A stretch of 34,751 nucleotides of DNA from Chromatiales bacterium (GTDB lineage: Bacteria > Pseudomonadota > Gammaproteobacteria > JAHELT01): contig JAHELT010000036.1 of NCBI GenBank assembly GCA_024644045.1, positions 1 to 34,751 of the forward strand, read 5' to 3'. Made by a program: the position numbers and the translations under genes. The notes beneath the pieces were generated by a model. It did no database searches. It saw only the letters and a list, made by a program, of their open reading frames with translations, and was not told the origin of the DNA. How positions within the stretch are numbered: the first letter of the stretch is position 1; each line of letters begins with the position of its first letter. Shown here piece by piece: positions 1 to 8,013 of the stretch.

Positions 1-1690
1 TCTGCCCGGCCTTGTCCTCGCGGTAGTACATGATCTGGTCTCTGTCCTGGGGCTCGTAAAGCTGCCCCACCGAGGAGTAGATCCCGAGCTGTCGGAACAT
101 GCCCTCCATGCCGAACGTGCGCGCCTCGTCCGGCACGATAGGCACGATGTTGTCGCCGATCTTCTTGTCGCGCGCGAGAATGGTCAGCGCCCGCACGAAC
201 GCCATGGTGGTCGACATCTCGCGTTCGCCGCTGTCCGCGAGCAGACTCTCGAACACGCTGAGCTCCGGCACCTGTAGCGGTGTGGCAAGCTGCTTGCGCA
301 CGGGGATGGATCCGCCGAGCGCCGCACGGCGCTGTTTCATGTACTGCAGCTCGGGGCTGTCCTCGGCCGGGCGGAAGTACTCGGCGTTCTCTACCTGCTC
401 GTCGCTGAACGGCAGGTGGAAGCGGTCACGGAAGGCGAGCAACGCTTCGTTGCCCATCTTTTTCTGCTGGTGCGTGATGTTCTGCCCTTCGCCGGCCACG
501 CCCATGCCGTAGCCCTTGACCGTCTTTGCGAGGATCACGGTGGGTTGCCCGCTGGTCTGCATGGCAACGCGATACGCCGCGTACACCTTGTGCGGATCGT
601 GGCCGCCGCGGTTGAGCCGCCAGACGTCGTCGTCGGACATGGTAGCGACCATCGCCTTCACGTCCGGGTCTTTGCCGAAGAAATGCTCGCGCACGAAGGC
701 GCCGTCCCGGGCTTTATAGTTCTGGTACTCGCCGTCGACCGTGTCCTCCATGATCTTCAGCAGCTTGCCCTGACTGTCTTTGGCGATCAGCGGATCCCAG
801 TAGGACCCCCACACGAGTTTGATGACGTTCCAGCCGGCGCCGCGGAACAGGCTTTCCAGTTCCTGGATGATCTTGCCGTTGCCGCGTACCGGACCGTCCA
901 GGCGTTGCAGGTTGCAGTTGATCACGAAAACCAGGTTGTCCAGCCGCTCGCGACCGGCCAGCGACAGGGCGCCGGTCGATTCGGGCTCGTCCATCTCGCC
1001 GTCGCCCATGAACGCCCACACCTTGCGATCGCCGCTGGCCGACAGGCCGCGATCCTGCATGTACTTGAGAAACCGCGCCTGGTAGATGGCCTGGATCGGG
1101 CCGAGTCCCATGGACACGGTGGGAAACTGCCAGAAATCGGGCATCAGCCACGGGTGCGGGTAGGATGACAGCCCGCTGCCGTCCGCCTCGCGGCGGAAAC
1201 GGTCGAGATCCGATTCCGTCAGACGGCCTTCGAGGTAGGCGCGCGCGTAGACGCCGGGCGCCGAGTGGCCCTGAAAGAACACCAGGTCGCCGCCGTGATC
1301 GGCGCTCGGTGCCCGCCAGAAGTGATTGAAGCCGACGTCGTACAGGGTCGCCGCGGAGGCGAAGCTCGCGATGTGCCCGCCGAGGCTCGGGTCCGTGCGG
1401 TTGGCGCGCACCACCATCGCCAGCGCATTCCAGCGCACGTAGGAGCGGATCCGCCACTCGAGCTCCGCGTCGCCGGGGCTGCGTTCCTCCAGGTGCGGGG
1501 GAATGGTGTTCAGGTAGGCCGTGTTGTTGCTGAACGGCAGGTGCGCGCCGGTACGCCGGCTGCGGTCGATGAGCTTGTCGAGCAGGAAATGGACGCGTTC
1601 GTTGCCCTCGATTTCCATGACGGCCTCGAGCGAGTCCAGCCATTCCTGGGTTTCGGACGGATCGATATCGACGTTGTGCTTTTCGAGCAT
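1..1690 (-). CDS. aceE: Pyruvate dehydrogenase E1 component, homodimeric type (3' end outside window)
   Basis: This is the thiamine-diphosphate-dependent E1 subunit of the pyruvate dehydrogenase complex. It decarboxylates pyruvate and passes the acetyl group to E2 lipoyl domains in the cytoplasm. Reading leftward from ATG 1688-1690, the protein begins MLEKHNVDIDPSETQEWLDS. It contains hallmark AceE stretches: TGAHLPFSNNTAYLNTIPP, a GHIASFASAATLYDVGFNHFW block, and the ThDP-binding MGDGEMDEPES segment near residue 235. About 563 codons are present of the roughly 890 usual for the family, so the C-terminal third lies beyond the left edge. The start is supported by GAGGA 7 nt upstream. aceF and lpd would be expected further left. 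The frame is intact across the visible part. Confidence 0.97.
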   Translation of the reverse strand, partial: MLEKHNVDIDPSETQEWLDSLEAVMEIEGNERVHFLLDKLIDRSRRTGAHLPFSNNTAYLNTIPPHLEERSPGDAELEWRIRSYVRWNALAMVVRANRTDPSLGGHIASFASAATLYDVGFNHFWRAPSADHGGDLVFFQGHSAPGVYARAYLEGRLTESDLDRFRREADGSGLSSYPHPWLMPDFWQFPTVSMGLGPIQAIYQARFLKYMQDRGLSASGDRKVWAFMGDGEMDEPESTGALSLAGRERLDNLVFVINCNLQRLDGPVRGNGKIIQELESLFRGAGWNVIKLVWGSYWDPLIAKDSQGKLLKIMEDTVDGEYQNYKARDGAFVREHFFGKDPDVKAMVATMSDDDVWRLNRGGHDPHKVYAAYRVAMQTSGQPTVILAKTVKGYGMGVAGEGQNITHQQKKMGNEALLAFRDRFHLPFSDEQVENAEYFRPAEDSPELQYMKQRRAALGGSIPVRKQLATPLQVPELSVFESLLADSGEREMSTTMAFVRALTILARDKKIGDNIVPIVPDEARTFGMEGMFRQLGIYSSVGQLYEPQDRDQIMYYREDKAGQ

Positions 1691-1746
1691 GCGGGAATCC
1701 TCGGCCTTGACTCGGCTGTTCTTAGGGCGTGAGTGGGCTGCGCGGT

Positions 1747-1754
1747 ATTATAAT
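1747..1754. promoter_or_regulatory. Bidirectional -10-like element between aceE and the MmgE/PrpD gene
   Basis: The 10-mer TATTATAATG carries a perfect TATAAT on the + strand (1749-1754) and another on the - strand (complement of 1747-1752). It lies in the divergent gap between aceE (start 1690) and the MmgE/PrpD gene (start 1876). It is an AT-rich island in very GC-rich surroundings. No good -35 at 17 nt was found for either direction; a TTGACT at 1707-1712 is too far away. The promoter call is inferred from the -10 match and position only. Confidence 0.4.
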
Positions 1755-1875
1755 GCCAACTCCCGCCCGTGCGCTGCGCCCTGGTTGCGGCGCTGTGAAC
1801 GACCCCGGTCGCGATCGGCAGCGGGGAGGCCTGCCGGGGCGCTCCGGCGCGAGATTCGGAAACAGGCAACTGCTG

Positions 1876-3264
1876 ATGGCAACACCCCGGGCATCCATCG
1901 ACCTCGCACCGGCGCACACCGCGCAGCTCGTCGAATTCCTCCAGGCACTGCAATACCGGAACCTGCCCGCGGACGTCGTCGAACGCACCCAGGCGTTGTT
2001 TCTCGACTGGCTGGGCTCGACGCTCGCCGGCCGCAGGGCGCGGCCGGTGCAGATCCTGGCGTCGTTCGGGGAGGCCATGGGTCCGGCGGACGGCCGCGCT
2101 GAAGTGCTGACCCACGCGCGGCGCAGCTCGCCGCTGTTCGCGGCCATGATCAACGGGGCCGCCTCGCACGTGGCGGAGCAGGATGACCTGCACAATGCGT
2201 CCGTCATGCACCCCGCGACAGTGGTGTTTCCGCCGCTGCTGGCCATGGCCCAGGAACTCGGGTCGAGCGGGGAGCAGTTCATCACGGCGGCGGTGGCGGG
2301 CTATGAGGCCGGCTGCCGCATCGGGGCGTTTCTGGGGCGCTCCCACTACAAGGTGTTTCATACCACCGGGACCGCCGGCACGCTGGCAGCGGCCGCCGCG
2401 GTGGCCAGACTGCTGGCGCTCGACAGTGAACGGTTCACGCATGCGCTGGGTTCCGCCGGCACGCAGGCCGCGGGTCTGTGGGCGTTCCTGCGCGACGCCG
2501 CGGACTCCAAGCAGCTGCACACGGCGAAGGCGAGCGCCGACGGGCTGCTGGCTGCGTGCATTGCTCGCGACGGTTTCACCGGGGCGCGCGACGTGCTGCT
2601 GAGCGACCAGGGTATGGCCGCCGGCATGTCCAGCGATGCAGACCCGGCGAGCCTGACGCGGGCGCTCGGCGAGACCTGGGCGGTGCTCGAGACCTCCTTC
2701 AAATGGCACGCCTCGTGCCGGCATACGCACCCGTGTGCGGACGCCCTGCTGCGCATCATCGAGGAGCACGGACTGCGTGCGCAGGACGTCGCCGCGGTGC
2801 GCGCCTATGCCTATCAGGCAGCGCTGGATGTGCTGGGTCCGGTAACCGATCCGCAGTCGGTGCATCAGGCGAAATTCTCGATGGGCTTCGTGCTCGCCCT
2901 GCTGCTCGTTCACGGCCGCGCAGGCATTGACGAATTCACTGAGGCGGGGGTGCATGATGCCGGGCTGCGCGCGCTGCATGACAAGGTTACTTTGCATCTG
3001 GATGCCGATATCGATGCGCGCTACCCGGCGGTGTGGTCGGGACGCGTCGAGGTCGATACCACGGATGGCCGCCTGCTGCGTGCGAGCGTGCGCGAACCCA
3101 AGGGTGATCCGGGTAATCCGCTGAGCCGCGCGGAGCTCGAAGAAAAGTTCCGCCGCCTCGCGACGTCGGCCGAAGGTGCCAGCGCTGCCGAGGCGGATGC
3201 GCTGTGCGACTACGTCTGGTCGCTGCCCCGGTGCGAACGGATCGAAGCGCTGATCACACGCTGA
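1876..3264 (+). CDS. MmgE/PrpD family protein (2-methylcitrate dehydratase / cis-aconitate decarboxylase-like)
   Basis: A 462-residue cytoplasmic protein with the MmgE/PrpD fold. The family includes 2-methylcitrate dehydratase, cis-aconitate decarboxylase and iminodisuccinate epimerase. Family signatures are the N-terminal FLDWLGSTLAG, the AAMINGAASHVAEQDDLHNA block (expected active-site region), and KWHASCRHTHPCADALL around residues 275-290. The length is typical. ATG 1876 was chosen over an upstream in-frame ATG at 1729: family homology starts near it, and the upstream part is low-complexity Arg/Gly sequence that would overlap the promoter. It sits alone between divergent aceE and a convergent gene 16 bp away. 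No prpB or prpC is adjacent, so a methylcitrate-cycle role is not supported by context and the substrate is unknown. Confidence 0.9.
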   Translation: MATPRASIDLAPAHTAQLVEFLQALQYRNLPADVVERTQALFLDWLGSTLAGRRARPVQILASFGEAMGPADGRAEVLTHARRSSPLFAAMINGAASHVAEQDDLHNASVMHPATVVFPPLLAMAQELGSSGEQFITAAVAGYEAGCRIGAFLGRSHYKVFHTTGTAGTLAAAAAVARLLALDSERFTHALGSAGTQAAGLWAFLRDAADSKQLHTAKASADGLLAACIARDGFTGARDVLLSDQGMAAGMSSDADPASLTRALGETWAVLETSFKWHASCRHTHPCADALLRIIEEHGLRAQDVAAVRAYAYQAALDVLGPVTDPQSVHQAKFSMGFVLALLLVHGRAGIDEFTEAGVHDAGLRALHDKVTLHLDADIDARYPAVWSGRVEVDTTDGRLLRASVREPKGDPGNPLSRAELEEKFRRLATSAEGASAAEADALCDYVWSLPRCERIEALITR

Positions 3265-3280
3265 ACGGCTGTCGCTAAGC

Positions 3281-4297
3281 TCAGTCCGGCACGCTGACCG
3301 CGCTCAACATGCTCTCGATCGTGAAATAGTTGATCTCGGCCCGCTGCACGCGGTCCCACTCCTGCTCGGTGGAGAACACCAGCTCGCCGAGCACTTCCAG
3401 CCCGCCGACCGCGCCCTTCATGCCGGGCGCGTGCATGCGCCGCTGATCGCGCGGCACGACGAAGATCTGCGTCTCGGCATCGGCGGCGCTGCGTGATGCG
3501 ATCAGGTTGGCCGAAGGCTGCGCGTCGGCGGGCAGACGTTTCAGCCAGCGGCACAGCCAGTCGCCGGCCTGCTGCGCGATCGCCTCGATCTCACCCTGCC
3601 AGTGCAGCGTGTTGAGCGGGTAGCCGGGGACCTGCGTCGACGGCCGCACCGCCGATTCCAGCGCGAACAGACCGTAGCCGGCCGGCCGGCGGAAAAACTG
3701 AAAATGCAGGTGTCCCGGGATCGACGCGCCGGCGCCCTGACCGTTGTAGAAGCCGACAAAGCCGGGCATCCGGTGCGCCAGCGACACCAGGTCGAGCGCG
3801 AGGCGCGGCAGCTCGCGTGCAGGGTGCGCGAACGGCGAGGCCTGCGCCACGTGCTCACGTGCCACCAGCACCGCGTGGCAAGGCATCAGCGGGTAGGGGT
3901 TCATCAGCGCGAAATAATCACGGTGCAGGCCGCGCACGTCGTACCCCAGCTGCAAGCCGTCCTGCTGCCACTCGATGTTCTCACGGCACAGGAAACAGCC
4001 GCCGTTGAGCGATGCGACGCCGGCCGGCGGCTCGCGGCGGCCGATGCCGGCATAACGCTGCGCGCGGCGCGGGTTGTACTGGATCGAGAAGAACCGCCCC
4101 GCCTGCTGCGGGTGCTCGAAGCGGTGTCGGTTGAGCGCGTCGAGATCCTCGCGCACGAAGCCCGCCGCCCGCTGCTGCTCGCGCAGTGCCAGCAACGCGC
4201 CGCCCAGCCCGTAGTCCGCTTCGACGGCCGCGAGCCGCTCGTTCAGCGCCGCCCACAACTCGGTGTAAGTGTTTTTGTCGATCTCGTTTACAGTCAT
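3281..4297 (-). CDS. DUF4922 HIT/GalT-superfamily protein, probable sugar-nucleotide phosphorylase or nucleotidylyltransferase
   Basis: A 338-residue protein of the HIT/GalT superfamily. The HIT motif HLHFQ is at residues 196-200, so His198 is the expected nucleotidylated residue. It follows YNGQGAGASIPG, which resembles the YNSLGAFATIN-HLHFQ region of plant GDP-L-galactose phosphorylase. NPYPLMPCHAVLVAREH (about 133-149) matches the GalT/Ap4A-phosphorylase core. Cys101 and Cys104 form a CxxC that could bind metal. Known superfamily members move a nucleoside monophosphate between a sugar nucleotide and phosphate, or act on ApnA. Its start faces the P-loop kinase/sucrose-phosphate synthase pair across 111 bp, suggesting a shared sugar-phosphate context. 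The exact substrate is not readable from sequence. Confidence 0.85.
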   Translation of the reverse strand: MTVNEIDKNTYTELWAALNERLAAVEADYGLGGALLALREQQRAAGFVREDLDALNRHRFEHPQQAGRFFSIQYNPRRAQRYAGIGRREPPAGVASLNGGCFLCRENIEWQQDGLQLGYDVRGLHRDYFALMNPYPLMPCHAVLVAREHVAQASPFAHPARELPRLALDLVSLAHRMPGFVGFYNGQGAGASIPGHLHFQFFRRPAGYGLFALESAVRPSTQVPGYPLNTLHWQGEIEAIAQQAGDWLCRWLKRLPADAQPSANLIASRSAADAETQIFVVPRDQRRMHAPGMKGAVGGLEVLGELVFSTEQEWDRVQRAEINYFTIESMLSAVSVPD

Positions 4298-4330
4298 CTT
4301 CGTCTTGCCGCCAGTCCGCGCGCCTGCCTG

Positions 4331-4339
4331 TGCTATTAT
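4331..4339 (+). promoter_or_regulatory. Extended -10 promoter candidate for the kinase/SPS genes
   Basis: TGC-TATTAT at 4331-4339 matches the extended -10 form (TGn followed by a near-consensus hexamer). It lies 69 nt before the kinase ATG in the divergent gap 4298-4408. There is no convincing -35 at 17 nt, which is acceptable for extended -10 promoters. A GC-rich inverted repeat (CCCGGCGCGCCCGGG) follows at about 4341-4355. Confidence 0.4.
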
Positions 4340-4408
4340 CCCGGCGCGCCCGGGTATTTATGCCTGCGGCGAGCGATCAATACAAGCACTGTTACCCCGG
4401 GAGCGGCG

Positions 4409-5053
4409 ATGAAAGGCGACACGATCGTTGTCGAGGAACACCATGTGCGTGCCGCGCAGGGCGTGGCGGAACTGGTCCGCCCGCTGCTCGAAAACGCGAC
4501 CCGGTTGGGCGTGACGATCGCCGGCGAATCCGGCAGCGGAAAGTCGGAGATCGCCCAGGCGCTCGCGGATGCGCTGCACGCGGCGGGCATACCGGCGGTG
4601 ATCTTCCAGCAGGACGACTACTTTGTGTACCCGCCCCGATCGAACGATCGGGCGCGGCGCGAGGACATCACCTGGGTCGGCCCGCAGGAGGTCCATCTGG
4701 ACACGCTCGATGCGCACCTCGCGGCATTCCTCGGTGGGGCCGACAGCGTCGACAAACCCCTGGTGGACTATGCCGCCGATGCGATCGGCGAGGAAACGCT
4801 CGCCTTCGGCGACGCACGCGTGGCGATCGCCGAGGGCACTTACACCACGCTGCTCGAGACCGTCGGTGCGCGGGTGTTCATCGACCGTACCTTCGAGCAG
4901 ACGCGTGCGCACCGGGAGAAACGCCGCCGCGACGCGGCTGAGCTCGACCCGTTCATCGAGCAGGTGCTGGCCATCGAGCACGACATCATCGCCGCGCACA
5001 AGTCGCGTGCCTCGATCGTGATCGACGACGCTTACACGGCGCACGCGCAGTAG
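4409..5053 (+). CDS. Uridine-kinase-like P-loop kinase
   Basis: A 214-residue P-loop NTPase of the uridine kinase/phosphoribulokinase type. The Walker A motif GESGSGKS is at residues 39-46. QQDDYFVYPPRSND (about 69-82) corresponds to the DxFY-like substrate region of uridine kinases, and AIAEGTYTTLL (about 147-157) to the Walker B/lid segment. It probably phosphorylates a nucleoside or sugar hydroxyl with ATP in the cytoplasm. ATG 4409 was chosen because the coding similarity starts there; the open frame runs much further upstream, antisense to the DUF4922 gene. The sucrose-phosphate synthase gene begins 32 bp downstream on the same strand, so co-transcription is likely and a sugar substrate is possible. 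Substrate assignment is inference. Confidence 0.8.
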   Translation: MKGDTIVVEEHHVRAAQGVAELVRPLLENATRLGVTIAGESGSGKSEIAQALADALHAAGIPAVIFQQDDYFVYPPRSNDRARREDITWVGPQEVHLDTLDAHLAAFLGGADSVDKPLVDYAADAIGEETLAFGDARVAIAEGTYTTLLETVGARVFIDRTFEQTRAHREKRRRDAAELDPFIEQVLAIEHDIIAAHKSRASIVIDDAYTAHAQ

Positions 5054-5085
5054 ACACGCCCGTACCGCCCGGCGCCGCTCGCGAC

Positions 5086-6516
5086 ATGCACCTCTGTTTC
5101 CTGAATCCGCAGGGAAACTTCGACCCCGCGGACTCGCACCTCACCGAGCACCCCGATTTCGGCGGTCAGCTGGTCTACGTCAAGGAACTGTCCATGGCGC
5201 TGACCCGGCTCGGCCATCGCGTGGACATCGTCACGCGGCTGATCGACGACCCGGCGTGGCCCGAGTTCAGCGCCCCCATCGAACACTACCCGGGCTACGA
5301 GGAGCGCCTGCGCATCGTGCGCCTGGGCTGCGGCGGCGACGCGTTCCTGAACAAGGAAAAGCTGTGGGAGCACATGCCCGCGCTGATTGCGGAGCTGGTG
5401 AAATTCTATGCCGACGGCCGGCCCGACATCGCCACCGCGCACTACGGCGATGGCGGCTACTGCGGCGCGCTGTTGCAGCACGGCACCGGATTGCCGTTCA
5501 CCTTCACCGGGCATTCGCTCGGCGCGCAGAAGCTCGACAAGCTCGGCATGAACTCCGACAACGCGGCCGCCATGGACGAGCATTTCCGGTTTTCGACCCG
5601 CATCGCCGCCGAGCGCCTCAGCATGCTGCGGGCCATCAATATCATCACGTCGACGCAGCAGGAGCGCGAGCAACAGTACGCTCATCCTTTGTATGAAGGT
5701 GCAGTGGACGTCGCCGACAGCAAATTCCGGGTGATTCCGCCGGGCGTCAACACCGAGATCTTTTCCACCGCGCCCGCCGAGCTGGACGCGGCGGTGACGG
5801 CCAGGCTGCGCGCAATGGACGGTGACGGCGAGCCCTACCTCATCGTTTCGAGCCGGCTCGACGAGAAGAAGAACATCATCGGGCTGGTGCGCGCGTACGC
5901 GACGGACCGGGAACTGCAGCGCGCGGCACGCCTGGGTCTGTTCGTGCGCGGCGTAAGCGATCCTTTCGCCAGTCTCGAGGGATTGCCGGAGCAGGAGGTC
6001 TTCGTCCTCGAGCCGATTCTCGAGACGATCGCCGCGGCGGGTGTTCGCGGGCGTGTGGATTTTTTCGACATCCGCTCGCAGCGCGAGCTGGCGGCGACCT
6101 ACCGGGCGTTCGCGCAGCGCGGATCGGTGTTCGCCCTTACCGCGTTCTACGAGCCCTTCGGCCTGGCGCCCATCGAAGCGGCCGCCTGCGGCCTGGCGGT
6201 GGTCGCGACCGCCAACGGCGGTCCGTCGGAGATTTTCGCCGACGGCTCGGGCGTGCTCGTCGACCCGACCGACCCGCAGGCAATCGCCCGCGGGTTGCGT
6301 GAAGCACTGCAACGGGCCGGGCACTACGCCGCGCTCGGCATCGAACGGGTACGCAGCACGTACACGTGGGACAAGACCGCCGAGGGTTACGCGGCGGTGC
6401 TTGCCGAGTCCGTGTCCAATCCGCCTGCCGCTTGCGGTCCGGTCCCGGACCTGGATGCCAGAGTGCGCCTGCTCGATTATCTGGCGTCGCGCTGGCCCGG
6501 CGCGCGTCAGCCCTGA
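5086..6516 (+). CDS. Sucrose-phosphate synthase (GT-B, glycosyltransferase family 4 type)
   Basis: A 476-residue GT-B glycosyltransferase predicted to join glucose from a nucleotide sugar to fructose 6-phosphate, giving sucrose 6-phosphate. From memory, the opening (FLNPQGNFDPADS, TEHPDFGGQLVYVKE) closely resembles the structurally characterised Halothermothrix orenii enzyme. So do TTHYGDGG-like AHYGDGGY and FTGHSLGAQK (His near residue 142). The retaining-GT E-x7-E pair is Glu356 and Glu364 in YEPFGLAPIEA. SSRLDEKKN is the nucleotide-sugar phosphate-binding region. There is no C-terminal HAD phosphatase domain, and no separate sucrose phosphatase gene lies in the window. It is downstream of the P-loop kinase. 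Its 3' end overlaps the convergent aminotransferase gene by 10 bp. The donor could be UDP-glucose or ADP-glucose; glgC lies 2.3 kb away. Confidence 0.92.
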   Translation: MHLCFLNPQGNFDPADSHLTEHPDFGGQLVYVKELSMALTRLGHRVDIVTRLIDDPAWPEFSAPIEHYPGYEERLRIVRLGCGGDAFLNKEKLWEHMPALIAELVKFYADGRPDIATAHYGDGGYCGALLQHGTGLPFTFTGHSLGAQKLDKLGMNSDNAAAMDEHFRFSTRIAAERLSMLRAINIITSTQQEREQQYAHPLYEGAVDVADSKFRVIPPGVNTEIFSTAPAELDAAVTARLRAMDGDGEPYLIVSSRLDEKKNIIGLVRAYATDRELQRAARLGLFVRGVSDPFASLEGLPEQEVFVLEPILETIAAAGVRGRVDFFDIRSQRELAATYRAFAQRGSVFALTAFYEPFGLAPIEAAACGLAVVATANGGPSEIFADGSGVLVDPTDPQAIARGLREALQRAGHYAALGIERVRSTYTWDKTAEGYAAVLAESVSNPPAACGPVPDLDARVRLLDYLASRWPGARQP

Positions 6517-7757
6517 ACCGAGCCCGTGGAGTGGGCCTCGTAGAACTGCTGCTCCTTGCTGACCTTGCGCTTCGGCACCGGGTCGTTGGCGCGCCAGAAG
6601 TTGGAAGCCGCGGCCACCCCGCTGCCCGGCGCGACCTCCACACCCACGTCGAGCATCGCCATCTCCGCGCCGGCGATGGCGCCCATCAGCATCAGCTCGT
6701 TCAGGTCGCCGAGGTGGCCGATGCGAAACAGCTTGCCGGCGACCTTCGACAGCCCGGCGCCCAGCGCGAGGTTGTAGCGGCGAAAAGCGACGTCGATGAC
6801 GTGCGCGCCGTTGGTGCCCTCCGGCAGCATCACGGCGCTGACCGTGTCGGAGTACCAGTGTGGCGCCTTCGCGCACAGCGGAAGGCCCCAGCCCTCGGTA
6901 ACCGCCGCGCGCACGCCCTCGGCCAGGTAGTGGTGACGCGCGAAGATGTTGTCCAGCCCCTCTTCGAAGATCATGTCGAGCGCTTCGCGCAGCCCGTAGA
7001 GCATCGGCAGCGCCGGCGTGTAGGGGAAGTAGCCGCTGGCATTGGCGGCGATCATGTCGGCGAGGTCGAAATAGCAGCGCCTCGAGGTGGCGCCGCGCAT
7101 CGTCTCCAGCGCTTTCTGGCTGACCGCGAGAATACCGAGCCCGGCCGGCAGCATCAGCCCCTTCTGCGAGCCGCTGACCGCCAGGTCGACGCGCCAGTCG
7201 TCCATGCGGAAATCGATGCTGGCCAGCGAGCTCACGGCGTCTACGAACAGCAGCGCCGGGTGATCAGCCGCGTCCATCACGCCGCGCAGCCCGCCGATGT
7301 CGCTGGTCACCCCGGTGGCCGTCTCGTTGTGACACGCCAGAATGCCCTTGATCCGGTGCGCCTTGTCGGCGCGCAGCAGCTCATCGATGCGCTCCAGCGG
7401 GACGCCTTCGCCCCATTCGACGTCCAGCACCTCGACGTCGAAGTCGAGGCGCTGCGCCATGTCGATCCACAGGTGGCTGAACTGGCCGAAGCGCGAGGCC
7501 ACGATGCGGTCGCCCGGCGACAGGGTGTTGGTGAGCGCCGCTTCCCACGCGCCGGTGCCCGAGGCGGGGAAAATGAACGCCTGCGCCGCCTGCGTCTTGA
7601 ACACCTTTTTCAGGTCTTCCAGCACGCTGCTCGAGAGGTCCGGGAATTTCGAGGAGCGGTGGTCCTCCATCGCCACCAGCATGGCGCGCTGCACCCGGTC
7701 GGGGACGTTGGTCGGGCCGGGTACGAACAGAAAGTTGCGACCGGTGGTGGGTCTCAT
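6507..7757 (-). CDS. sgaA: Serine-glyoxylate aminotransferase family (class V PLP enzyme)
   Basis: A 416-residue class V aminotransferase. Members transfer the amino group of serine or alanine to glyoxylate, giving hydroxypyruvate or pyruvate plus glycine. Visible features are the N-terminal FVPGPTNVPDRV, the PASGTGAWEAALTN cofactor loop, Asp173 in LLFVDAVSS (pairs with the PLP pyridine nitrogen), and Lys199 in SGSQKGLMLPAG (Schiff-base lysine). The GxxLSKVAGKLFRIGHLGD segment near the C terminus is typical of serine-glyoxylate/serine-pyruvate enzymes. The ATG has AGAGGA 8 nt upstream. It is monocistronic and convergent with the sucrose-phosphate synthase gene (10-bp tail overlap). No other serine-cycle genes are in view, so a glyoxylate/glycine role is likelier than methylotrophy. 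The substrate pair is inferred from family. Confidence 0.9.
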   Translation of the reverse strand: MRPTTGRNFLFVPGPTNVPDRVQRAMLVAMEDHRSSKFPDLSSSVLEDLKKVFKTQAAQAFIFPASGTGAWEAALTNTLSPGDRIVASRFGQFSHLWIDMAQRLDFDVEVLDVEWGEGVPLERIDELLRADKAHRIKGILACHNETATGVTSDIGGLRGVMDAADHPALLFVDAVSSLASIDFRMDDWRVDLAVSGSQKGLMLPAGLGILAVSQKALETMRGATSRRCYFDLADMIAANASGYFPYTPALPMLYGLREALDMIFEEGLDNIFARHHYLAEGVRAAVTEGWGLPLCAKAPHWYSDTVSAVMLPEGTNGAHVIDVAFRRYNLALGAGLSKVAGKLFRIGHLGDLNELMLMGAIAGAEMAMLDVGVEVAPGSGVAAASNFWRANDPVPKRKVSKEQQFYEAHSTGSVQG

Positions 7758-7910
7758 AAATAGATCCTCTGGAACAAAGCCTCTGGCGAGCGGTGGGTAC
7801 AGATCGGACTACCCGCGTACCGCTACCGATGCGCTGTCGATTAGACTGGCGGGAGTCCCTGCCAGCGAGGTGTGCCCGGGTCTGGCCCGGGTCGGTTGCT
7901 AAGAGTCGAG

Positions 7911-7925
7911 TGGTATAAAATACCA
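7911..7925. promoter_or_regulatory. Perfect palindrome TGGTATAAAATACCA, candidate operator/-10 region
   Basis: TGGTAT-AAA-ATACCA is a perfect inverted repeat with a 3-nt spacer. It lies in the 256-bp divergent region between the serine-glyoxylate aminotransferase (start 7757) and the cytidylate-kinase-like gene (start 8014). It contains a TATAAA that could be the -10 of the rightward gene. The rest of the gap shows only a GC-rich direct repeat (GGCCCGGGTC-like, about 7874-7893). The symmetry suggests a dimeric regulator site; this is inference. Confidence 0.4.
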
Positions 7926-8013
7926 GAAAACGAACGCAGTTCTACCTCGATCAGCGGCGCCGGGCGCCGGAGTCGGGCGCGAGGGCTGCATTTTTCTGTA
8001 CTGGAGGACCCCG

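Noticed and set aside
1707-1712. TTGACT as the -35 paired with the TATAAT at 1749
   Set aside because: The spacing is 36 nt, far beyond the usable 15-19 nt.
3602-4408. Long N-terminal extension of the P-loop kinase frame (open from 3602)
   Set aside because: The extension is antisense to the conserved DUF4922 gene and has no homology; ATG 4409 begins the recognisable kinase.
5032-6876. A 614-codon open frame on the - strand opposite the sucrose-phosphate synthase gene
   Set aside because: It is antisense shadow of a conserved enzyme, with no domain signature and low-complexity Arg-rich stretches.
7758-8013. Possible tRNA or small RNA in the divergent gap
   Set aside because: No cloverleaf, no terminal CCA context and no terminator hairpin with a T-run could be found.
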